From NCBI GenBank assembly GCA_002703265.1, contig NZTZ01000019.1:17568-23124 (forward strand): a stretch of 5,557 nucleotides of DNA. Direction: 5' to 3'. The translations under genes and the position numbers were made by a program. The first letter of the stretch is position 1; each line of letters starts with the position of its first letter. Origin of the DNA: Chloroflexota bacterium (GTDB lineage: Bacteria; Chloroflexota; Dehalococcoidia; Lucifugimonadales; Lucifugimonadaceae). Below are positions 1-5,557 of this stretch, piece by piece. A model generated the notes under the pieces. The model saw nothing but the letters and a program-made list of their open reading frames with translations. It was not told the origin of the DNA and made no database searches.

Positions 1-191
1 CAATTATAACCTTTATAGCATCTTTTCCATCTAATTTACTTTATATATATGTTGGAACTAAACTTGGCACTAATTATGAAAAGATTTCTGAATACATAAA
101 CCCTATAAGAACACCCCTACTTATAGGACTTGGATTAATAATTCTATTTTATTTTATGATCAAATTTTATAAAATAAGAATAAGATCATGA
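1..191 (+). CDS. TVP38/TMEM64-like (SNARE-associated, VTT domain) membrane protein, C-terminal fragment
   Basis: The 5' end is cut off by the window. The open frame runs from position 3 to the TGA at 189-191 and gives the last 62 residues. They begin with a hydrophobic stretch carrying FPSNLLYIYVGTKLG (about residues 8-22), which resembles the conserved 'P-x-x-x-x-Y-x-x-x-G' segment near the end of the VTT domain in TVP38/TMEM64 and DedA-type proteins. A loop follows, then one more predicted membrane helix (about 38-53) and a short basic tail ending KIRIRS, which would lie on the cytoplasmic side by the positive-inside rule. Family members are multi-pass inner-membrane proteins, often of poorly known function; some VTT proteins scramble or flip lipids. 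The stop codon overlaps the fdhA start (ATGA, 188-191), so the two genes are probably co-transcribed and translationally coupled. The family call rests on a short C-terminal motif and is moderate; that this is the end of a membrane protein gene is firmer. Confidence 0.6.
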   Translation, partial: IITFIASFPSNLLYIYVGTKLGTNYEKISEYINPIRTPLLIGLGLIILFYFMIKFYKIRIRS

Positions 192-2911
192 TAGAAACAG
201 ATTTCATAAACTTAAAAGTTAATGGCGAAAACATAACAGTTTCAACTGGTGACAGACTGTTACATGCTATTAAAAAAACACAAAAAAGTGTACCTACTCT
301 ATGTTATGACGACAGAATAGGTCCACAAGGTACCTGTCGTATGTGTTTGGTGGAAGTAAAAAAAGGCCAAAATATAAACTATGTAGCATCCTGTACTTAC
401 CTAGCGGAAAATGATATTGAGGTTTTTACACATTCAGATACATTAATTGATTACAGGAAAACATTACTAGAATTATCTCTCTCTGAAATCAAGTGGGATG
501 ATCAAAGCTCTGAAAAAACAAAATTAACAAATAATGAATTTAGCGCTGCAGTAAAAGAATATAAACCAGAAAATATATTCCCCGAATTAGAAAAAAGAGA
601 AGTCGCAAAAGATGATCTAAATCCCTTTATTGCCAGAGACTATGATAAATGTATTGCTTGTTACAGATGTACAAATATCTGTAACGATTGGGAGCAAGCT
701 TCTGCTATTACTATTGATGGTAGAGGACAAGACTCAAAAATTTTCTCATTCTTCGACAATAAATTAATGAAATCTGATTGTACTTTTTGTGGGCAATGTG
801 TAAACACCTGCCCTACTGGAGCTTTATCGAACAAAAAAATTGAAATAAGTTTAGAAAAAAAAGAAACTAAAACTAAATCAATATGTCCATATTGTGGAGT
901 TGGTTGCGGAATAGAACTAATCAGTGATGGGAAAAAAGTACTTGGTGCAACTCCTGATTTTGATGCACCTAGTTTAGGATCTTTGTGTGTAAAAGGACAA
1001 TTTGCTTCTTGGGATTTCGTTAATTCTCAGGAAAGACTTACAGACCCATTGCTAAAAAATAAAAATGGAGAATTTGAAAAGGTCTCATGGGAAAAGGCAT
1101 ATGAGGTTTTCAGCCAAAAGCTTAATGCTTCAATTGAAAATAATGGTCCAGACTCAACTGTATGGTGGGCTTCTGCAAGAGTAGTAACTGAAGCAAATTA
1201 TTTATTACAAAAATTTGCAAGAACAGTTGTTGGAACAAACAATATCGATAATTGTTCTCGTACCTGACACGCTCCTACGGTCGCTGGGATGGCGGTCATG
1301 GTCGGCAGAGGTGCTATGACTAATTCTATTCAAGAATTAGCCGGTTCAAAGTTACTATTAGTAACTGGTTCCAACACAACTGAAACACATCCAGTGATAT
1401 CACTTAGGATGAAAAAAGCAGTTAAGAATGGAGCAAAACTAATTGTTGTAGACCCTAGAAAAATAGAACTAACCAAATGGGCAGATAAGTATATCCAAAT
1501 ACGTATAGGAACAGATATTCCTTTCTATAATGCAGTTTCAAATTATATAATTCAAAATGATTTATACGATAAAGAATATGTCGAAACAAGAACACGAAAC
1601 TTTGAGGAAATAAAAAACCACTTGACTCTCTATACCCCTGAGTATTCTGCAAAAATATGTGGCATAGATCCTGAAGATATTATTTATACAGCCAAAGAAT
1701 ATGCTAAAGCTTCACCTAAGTCTGCAATTTGTTACACCGTAGGAATAACGGAACATTCATGTGGATCTTACAACGTACAAAGCTTAGCAAATTTAGCTAT
1801 GCTTTGTGGTAACTTTGGAAGTGAAAATGCAGGAGTCAATCCATTGAGAGGTCAAAACAACGTTCAGGGTGTAAGTGATTCAGGTTCTCTTCCAACAGAT
1901 TTTCCTGGATATCAAAAAGTAGAAGCCCCTGGAATGGTAGAAAAATTTGAGAAAATTTGGGATGCTGAACTTCCTAGAAAAAGAGGTATGACTAAAATTA
2001 CTGCGATGGATAAAATGAACTCTGGAGATGTTAAGTTTTTATTTGTTATGGGAGAAAATACTATAGTATCCGATCCAAATGCTAATCATGCTATTCATGC
2101 TCTCAACAATTTAGATTTTTTTGTTGTTCAAGATATCTTTATGACTCAAACAGCTAAAATGGCTGATTTAGTACTTCCAGCATCATCTTTTGCCGAAGCA
2201 AATGGAACTTTCGTAAACACTGAAAGAAGAGTACAAAGGGTAAGACCTGCTGTAGAAACTCCGGGAAATGCTAAAACTGACGTCGATATTATTCTGGGAT
2301 TCTATGAGGCTATGGGTAAAAAACACAAAATTACTGAACCTGATGAGATATGGAAAGAAATGGCTAGTACTTCTCCCCTATTTAAAGGAATTAATTATAA
2401 GAGAATTGAAGAAGAAGGTGGAATACAGTGGCCTTGCCCAGACGAAAATCATCCTGGTACACCTTATTTACATAAGGATCAAATGGAATCAGGAGAAACT
2501 GGAATATTTAGTCCTGTTGATCATATAGAACCTGCTGAGCCTACAGATAAAGAGTTCCCATTTGTTTTATCAACTGGTAGAAGAAGGTCCACATATCATA
2601 CTGGTACTCAGACTGGTAAAGCTAGGGGTTTTGATGAAATAATATCTGAAGAATTAGTGGAAATTAATCCATTTGATGCAAAAAATCTTTCTATCAAAGA
2701 AAAAGACTTAATTAAAATTGAATCAAGAAGAGGTTCAGTAACAGCTAAAGCTAAAATAACTGATAAATCTCCTGAAGGAGCCGTTTTCATGAGCTTTGCT
2801 TTTCCTGACAAAACTAGAACAAATGATTTAACTTCTGATGCAGTGGACTTTATAACAGAAACTCCAGAGTATAAAGCTTGTGCAGTAAGAATAAGCATTG
2901 CCAATAAGTAA
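188..2911 (+). CDS. fdhA: Selenocysteine-containing formate dehydrogenase catalytic (alpha) subunit, NuoG-like, read through in-frame TGA at 1265-1267
   Basis: This Mo/W-bis-MGD enzyme should catalyse formate to CO2 plus two electrons, reversibly, in the cytoplasm. The frame is continuous for 907 residues if the TGA (residue 360) is read as selenocysteine, close to the roughly 900 residues I recall for Sec-type Moorella FdhA. Domains in order: 2Fe-2S ferredoxin (C39, C50, C53, C69); two 4Fe-4S clusters (C155/158/161/165 and C198/201/204/208); molybdopterin-domain Fe4S4 (C233, C236, C240, C267, then K269); active site NCSRT-U360-H361-A-P, matching E. coli FdhF CCARV-U-HGPSVAG; GQNNVQG (555-561); TERRVQR (678-684), probably holding the catalytic arginine; and a C-terminal dinucleotide-binding domain (about 790-907). 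No Cys occurs between 69 and 155, so the usual His-Cys3 cluster is absent. The start ATG overlaps the upstream stop, with only a weak Shine-Dalgarno. No NuoE/NuoF-like partner lies downstream. Family very sure; NAD(P) versus ferredoxin as acceptor unknown. Confidence 0.93.
1265..1306 (+). promoter_or_regulatory. Selenocysteine UGA codon with downstream bacterial SECIS-like hairpin
   Basis: TGA at 1265-1267 is followed by a foldable GC-rich segment. Seen pairing: 1279-1285 (GGTCGCT) with 1291-1297 (GGCGGTC), 7 pairs including three G-U, closing a GGGAT loop at 1286-1290. Across a C/A mismatch (1278/1298) three more pairs extend it (1275-1277 with 1299-1301). The loop opens 18 nt after the TGA and starts with G, as bacterial SECIS elements require. 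Numbered from the U of UGA and compared with E. coli fdhF from memory, C14, G15, G16, U17, G19, C20, G22, G23, U26 and G27 are the same; U24 is G here. The element would bind SelB carrying Sec-tRNA. It is read as coding sequence at the same time. The pairing was found by eye, so exact ends are approximate. Confidence 0.8.
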
Positions 2912-2927
2912 AAATCAATTTTATAAT
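2898..2927 (+). promoter_or_regulatory. Sigma-70-type promoter for tRNA-Arg
   Basis: TTGCCA at 2898-2903 (one mismatch to TTGACA) and a perfect TATAAT at 2922-2927 are separated by 18 nt. The -35 box lies within the last codons of fdhA and the -10 box lies just past its stop. Transcription would start near 2934, about 9 nt before the mature tRNA 5' end at 2943. The geometry, the match and the position directly before a stable RNA gene together make this convincing, although TATAAT alone is common in AT-rich DNA. Confidence 0.7.
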
Positions 2928-2942
2928 AGTATATGTTGTCAT

Positions 2943-3019
2943 GCGCCCGTAGCTCAGTTGGATAGAGCGAATGGTTTCTACCCATTAGGTCGGGGGTTCG
3001 AATCCTCCCGGGCGTGCCA
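2943..3019 (+). tRNA. tRNA-Arg (anticodon UCU), CCA encoded
   Basis: A complete cloverleaf of 77 nt can be drawn by hand. The acceptor GCGCCCG pairs with CGGGCGT (first pair G-U). The D stem is GCTC/GAGC, with a 9-nt loop. The anticodon stem is AATGG/CCATT around loop TTTCTAC, giving anticodon TCT at 2977-2979, which reads AGA and probably AGG. The variable loop has 5 nt. The T stem GGGGG/CCTCC has one G-U pair around TTCGAAT. The discriminator base is G, and CCA is genomically encoded (3017-3019). AGA is the favoured arginine codon in AT-rich genomes and is frequent in this window. The gene is GC-rich against its surroundings, as stable RNAs are. No terminator hairpin is seen after it; only 7 nt separate it from the stop of the convergent gene. 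Confidence 0.97.
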
Positions 3020-3026
3020 TCAAATA

Positions 3027-4421
3027 TCACATTCTCATAATATTAGGTAGCTTTGACATTCTTTTGGCTAATTTAGAAACAGATCTTTCAAAAAACCAAG
3101 CTAATCCAGTATGAATATCGTCTTTAAATGGTTTTATCCATTTATCATCAAGATGACCAGGTCCAAAATATGCACCTAAAAGAGAACCTGAAGTAGCACC
3201 AAAACTATCTGTATCAGCACCTTGGCTTACTTGAATACAAATTCCATGACCAACATCTTCAGCAAATTTCAAAGAATTTATTAACATACCTATTTCTTGA
3301 TAAATTCTACAGTGACCATATTCACCATATTTGTCACTTATTTTACCGTATGCTTCTTCCCAAGAATTAGATTCTTTTACATCCTTAAAACAAACTGAAA
3401 CTCTTTCAAAAAAACGACTCTTTTGAGGTACAAACATAAGAGCTGTTTCAATTATCTCATCTCGATCTTCCATAATTTGAGCACATGAAATAGCTGCTGC
3501 AATAAACATTGTTCCGTAAACACCAGTTCGATTATGGGTAAAGCTAGCATCTCTCCAAGCGAGTTCAGAGGCCATTGCAGGATTCCCAGGGAAAGCATAT
3601 CCATAAGCATCAGCTCTAATTGCAGCTCCACATAGTTCATCGCCAGGATTTAATATATCGTTGAAAACATCTATTAGGTCCTCAGGATTATCGGTTGGTA
3701 AAATGTTTCTAGGCCCATTACCTCCTTTTTCAAGAAAAGTAGATCTATCCATTCCATCAATTTTTAGATCCATGCCTGATTTTAGAAGCTTTGTATTTTC
3801 AGGACCAAAAGTTGTACCAATTGGTAGATGATGAATCCAAAGTTCTTTCATATTTTCATGAGTAAAATCTGCACCAAATTTTTCTAAAATCAACATACCC
3901 ATTATTGTGTAATTAATATCATCATCTGGAGCTACATAATTTATAAACTCTCTAGCTGTTTCAGGAAAAGATCTATGAACTCTAGGAAGAACATTTTCTA
4001 CATCCTTAGATACATAGTCTGACATAGGCCATTCATCTATTTCTTCTAAAGCTTTTCTAATTTCATGGCCCGTAAACATAGCTTCTAATGGCTTACCTAA
4101 CATACATCCGCATAAAGATGCTATAAAAGCTGCTTCTACTCTCTTTGAACTATCTTCATAATCAATTTCTTTGATTTTTCCTTTTGGTCTTGATGGATCC
4201 ATCTCATTCAAAATATCATTAATAGAGCTTGGTTCTACATAAGACCAATCATTTCTAATTTTTAGATTTAATAATTTTTCAGTAAACTTTACAAACTCGT
4301 CATAGCTATCAGGGAGCTTATCAAGCTCATCTTGTAGACCTTTAATATCATATCCTTGCTCTCCTTTATTAAGAACAACACCATGAAGTCTTTCTCTTAA
4401 TGTATCTAATCGAATAAGCAT
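3027..4421 (-). CDS. ADP-ribosylglycohydrolase family protein
   Basis: This 464-residue protein has the ADP-ribosylglycohydrolase (DraG/ARH) fold. After a mostly helical N-terminal region (1-92), the first catalytic-domain helix carries CGCMLGKPLE (104-113). The first metal-binding cluster is PDDDINYT (165-172), in place of the TDDT of classic ARH proteins. The C-terminal acidic motif is GADTDSFGATSGSLLGAYFG (401-420), with D403, D405 and S406 as the likely magnesium ligands. Family members remove ADP-ribose from proteins or hydrolyse other N- or O-glycosidic bonds; the target here cannot be inferred. W59-Y-V-E-P and the GCMLGKP motif suggest a bacterial subfamily longer than the roughly 300-residue DraG. 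There is no signal peptide, so it is likely cytoplasmic. The ATG at 4421 is supported by AAGGAG 7 nt upstream. It lies 11 nt after the dehydrogenase stop, so the pair should share a transcript. Confidence 0.88.
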   Translation of the reverse strand: MLIRLDTLRERLHGVVLNKGEQGYDIKGLQDELDKLPDSYDEFVKFTEKLLNLKIRNDWSYVEPSSINDILNEMDPSRPKGKIKEIDYEDSSKRVEAAFIASLCGCMLGKPLEAMFTGHEIRKALEEIDEWPMSDYVSKDVENVLPRVHRSFPETAREFINYVAPDDDINYTIMGMLILEKFGADFTHENMKELWIHHLPIGTTFGPENTKLLKSGMDLKIDGMDRSTFLEKGGNGPRNILPTDNPEDLIDVFNDILNPGDELCGAAIRADAYGYAFPGNPAMASELAWRDASFTHNRTGVYGTMFIAAAISCAQIMEDRDEIIETALMFVPQKSRFFERVSVCFKDVKESNSWEEAYGKISDKYGEYGHCRIYQEIGMLINSLKFAEDVGHGICIQVSQGADTDSFGATSGSLLGAYFGPGHLDDKWIKPFKDDIHTGLAWFFERSVSKLAKRMSKLPNIMRM

Positions 4422-4428
4422 AATAAAA

Positions 4429-4434
4429 CTCCTT
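4429..4434 (-). promoter_or_regulatory. Ribosome binding site of the ADP-ribosylglycohydrolase gene
   Basis: On the minus strand the sequence reads AAGGAG, 7 nt before the ATG. It overlaps the TAA stop (4433-4435) of the upstream dehydrogenase gene by two bases. A ribosome finishing the dehydrogenase would cover this site, so translation of the two genes is likely coupled. Confidence 0.8.
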
Positions 4435-5209
4435 ATCTAGCTGTATATCCACCGTCTACAGGTATAGCAGTTCCAGTAATAAATGATGATTCATCACTTG
4501 CTAAAAACAATGCAGCATTAGCTATATCATCTGCTGTGCCAAGTCTTCCCATAGGATGTAACTCAATTAATTTTTTGTGGATAGTTTCATCGTCAGTAAT
4601 AGATTTAGTTAAGTTGGTATATGCAAATCCAGGACACAATGCGTTAACCCTAATTGAATGTTTTGCAAGGTTAACTCCCATATCCCTAGTCATCTGAACA
4701 ATACCACCTTTAGAATGAGGATAAGGATTAAATCCATCAGAAAATCCTAATGTATCGGAATATCCAACTAATCCAATTATTGAAGACAAATTAATAATAG
4801 ATCCACCTGTATTTTTCTTCATTTGTTCAACACTTTCGTAAGACATTAGCATAGAGCCCTTAAGATTTACTTCCATTACAAAATCCCATTTTTGCTCAAA
4901 GTCCCACTCAGGAGGAGCGTGTCTTGGAGTCACACCTGCACTATTAACTAAAATATCTAACTTACCCCAATTATCAACTGCGGATTTTGCAATATTTTTA
5001 CAATCAGATCTTTTTGTAACATCAGATTTTAATATCAAATAATTGGGTTTGAATGATGAAATTTCTTTTTCCAACTCATTCAAAAAATTATCACTTACGT
5101 CTGAACAAATAACCTTACATCCCATCTCTAAAAAAAGTCTTGTTGTAGCCATTCCTATTCCAGAACCAGCGCCTGTTACTACAGCTACTTTTCCCTCTAA
5201 TCTTGACAA
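4433..5209 (-). CDS. Short-chain dehydrogenase/reductase (SDR), FabG-like classical type
   Basis: The 258-residue protein has the usual length of a classical SDR, with a Rossmann fold and NAD(P)(H) dependence. Visible motifs: TGAGSGIG (12-19) for the cofactor; D37 at the end of strand 2, which favours NAD(H) over NADP(H); D63-V for adenine contact; NSAG (89-92); N115; the catalytic serine at S143 (or S142) in NLSS; Y163-x3-K167; PG (193-194); and the C-terminal PVDGGYTAR typical of FabG-like members. Serine-to-tyrosine spacing is 20 residues rather than about 13, owing to an insertion around 150-160. The substrate could be a sugar, polyol, hydroxy acid or acyl group; the sequence does not decide. 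The start is TTG at 5209, chosen because GGAGG lies 6 nt before it and no in-frame ATG fits. It is first in the unit with the ADP-ribosylglycohydrolase gene. Confidence 0.92.
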   Translation of the reverse strand: MSRLEGKVAVVTGAGSGIGMATTRLFLEMGCKVICSDVSDNFLNELEKEISSFKPNYLILKSDVTKRSDCKNIAKSAVDNWGKLDILVNSAGVTPRHAPPEWDFEQKWDFVMEVNLKGSMLMSYESVEQMKKNTGGSIINLSSIIGLVGYSDTLGFSDGFNPYPHSKGGIVQMTRDMGVNLAKHSIRVNALCPGFAYTNLTKSITDDETIHKKLIELHPMGRLGTADDIANAALFLASDESSFITGTAIPVDGGYTAR

Positions 5210-5303
5210 TATGAGCCTCCGATAAACAAATAATTAAGTAAATAATATATTCCTAAATTTGAATTTTATATACCATAATAAGAAGACTATTTAATTAAAG
5301 CTT
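5210..5303. promoter_or_regulatory. Divergent intergenic region expected to hold promoters for both flanking genes
   Basis: These 94 bp separate the minus-strand SDR/glycohydrolase unit from the plus-strand RDD gene. The segment is very AT-rich, with several TATA-like hexamers (for example around 5243-5250 and 5267-5280), but no pair with a good -35 box and 16-19 nt spacing stands out on either strand. Promoters must lie here or further upstream; I cannot place them. No inverted repeat suggesting an operator was noticed. Confidence 0.35.
5216..5220 (-). promoter_or_regulatory. Ribosome binding site fixing the TTG start of the SDR gene
   Basis: The minus strand reads GGAGG, then six bases, then TTG at 5209-5207. 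The next residues (SRLEGKVAVVTGAG) give the normal short N-terminus of a classical SDR, so the non-ATG start is well supported. Confidence 0.8.
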
Positions 5304-5557
5304 ATGAAAAAAGAAAAAAATATAGCTCCGATATTCAGACGTTTTATGGCTGCATTTGTAGATACTTCATACATTTTATTGTTATATTTCGGGCTAAATA
5401 TAGTTGGTAAAAATATACTTGGTATAAATTACTCTTTATTTGATTATTTTATTGTAATTATTTGTTTTTGCTACTTAGTAATTCCTACAGGACTATATGG
5501 TAAAACAATTGGCAAATGGGCATTAAGAATTAAAGTTGTAAATCCTGAAGGAGATAA
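5304..5557 (+). CDS. RDD family membrane protein, N-terminal part (cut by window end)
   Basis: The first 84 residues are present. A basic N-terminus (MKKEKN) is followed by FRRFMAAFVD (11-20), the opening RDD motif with R13 and D20. A hydrophobic helix (about 22-40) comes next, then D47 leading into a second helix (about 48-60). YGKTIGKWALRIKVV (65-79) is the conserved segment written 'G-x-T-x-G-K-x-x-x-x-I-x-V-V' in the family. RDD proteins are small inner-membrane proteins of mostly unknown role; a few have been proposed as ion antiporters. The ATG at 5304 is the only nearby in-frame start (a stop lies four codons upstream at 5292-5294). Its Shine-Dalgarno is weak at best, so expression may be low or leaderless-like. 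The gene diverges from the SDR gene. Confidence 0.85.
   Translation, partial: MKKEKNIAPIFRRFMAAFVDTSYILLLYFGLNIVGKNILGINYSLFDYFIVIICFCYLVIPTGLYGKTIGKWALRIKVVNPEGD

Noticed and set aside
1265..1267. Nonsense mutation making fdhA a pseudogene
   Set aside because: The TGA falls exactly at the known Sec position, is followed by a SECIS-like hairpin, and both halves are otherwise intact with all expected motifs.
1455..1652. 65-codon minus-strand frame
   Set aside because: It is antisense to the strongly conserved fdhA coding sequence, has no recognisable motif and no supporting ribosome binding site.
2268..2528. 86-codon plus-strand frame in another phase
   Set aside because: It lies wholly inside fdhA and has a low-complexity composition typical of out-of-frame reading.
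1289..2911. A separate 540-residue molybdopterin oxidoreductase starting at ATG 1289
   Set aside because: It is in the same frame as the upstream segment, has no ribosome binding site and would lack the Fe-S domains and the Sec residue. It is the second part of one selenoprotein gene.
2911..2922. AAAATCAATTTT inverted repeat as a terminator for fdhA
   Set aside because: The stem is only A-T pairs with a 2-nt loop, too small and too weak to form. It is also part of the tRNA promoter spacer.
2995..3019. tRNA 3' end as an integration attachment site
   Set aside because: No second copy of the tRNA 3' sequence and no integrase gene were seen in the window.
2608..3030. 140-codon minus-strand frame whose first residues read like a widespread 'GRIRTPDL...SLYPTELRAH' protein
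   Set aside because: That peptide is the antisense translation of the tRNA gene, a well-known false protein in databases. The rest is antisense to fdhA.
3452..3640. 62-codon minus-strand frame within the glycohydrolase gene
   Set aside because: It is an alternate-phase shadow of a real gene on the same strand.
5043..5225. 60-codon plus-strand frame
   Set aside because: It is antisense to the N-terminal part of the SDR, which has clear conserved motifs.

Overview
The window is AT-rich bacterial DNA with short intergenic gaps, good Shine-Dalgarno sites and one overlapping start/stop, as in a compact genome. No gene here fixes the taxonomy. A streamlined, possibly marine bacterium (for example an AT-rich Chloroflexota lineage) would fit, but that is a guess. 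Because the main gene is read through an in-frame UGA as selenocysteine, the organism should also encode selA, selB, selD and tRNA-Sec, none of which are in this window.

Layout, left to right. Positions 1-191 (+) hold the C-terminal end of a TVP38/TMEM64-like (SNARE-associated/VTT) membrane protein. Its TGA overlaps the ATG of the next gene. Positions 188-2911 (+) are one continuous reading frame for a 907-residue NuoG-like, molybdenum- or tungsten-dependent formate dehydrogenase catalytic subunit (FdhA). An in-frame TGA at 1265-1267 sits exactly at the active-site Sec/Cys and is followed by a GC-rich hairpin that looks like a bacterial SECIS element. A simple gene finder would wrongly split this gene into two proteins of 359 and 540 residues. 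Positions 2943-3019 (+) are tRNA-Arg(UCU) with an encoded CCA, served by a near-consensus promoter whose -35 box lies inside the end of fdhA.

Convergent to these, on the minus strand, is a two-gene unit transcribed from right to left: a short-chain dehydrogenase (5209-4433, TTG start) followed 11 nt later by an ADP-ribosylglycohydrolase-family protein (4421-3027). Diverging from it, after a 94-bp AT-rich gap, is the N-terminal part of an RDD-family membrane protein (5304 to the window end, +).

Functionally, FdhA would oxidise formate (or reduce CO2) and pass electrons along its Fe-S chain to partner subunits that are not encoded immediately next to it here. The sequence directly shows that FdhA has lost the His-Cys3 [4Fe-4S] motif usual between its 2Fe-2S and ferredoxin domains. 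The dehydrogenase/glycohydrolase pair is probably one transcript, but its substrates cannot be told from the sequence. There is no gene-free stretch longer than 300 bases, and no mobile element, CRISPR array or long repeat was seen.
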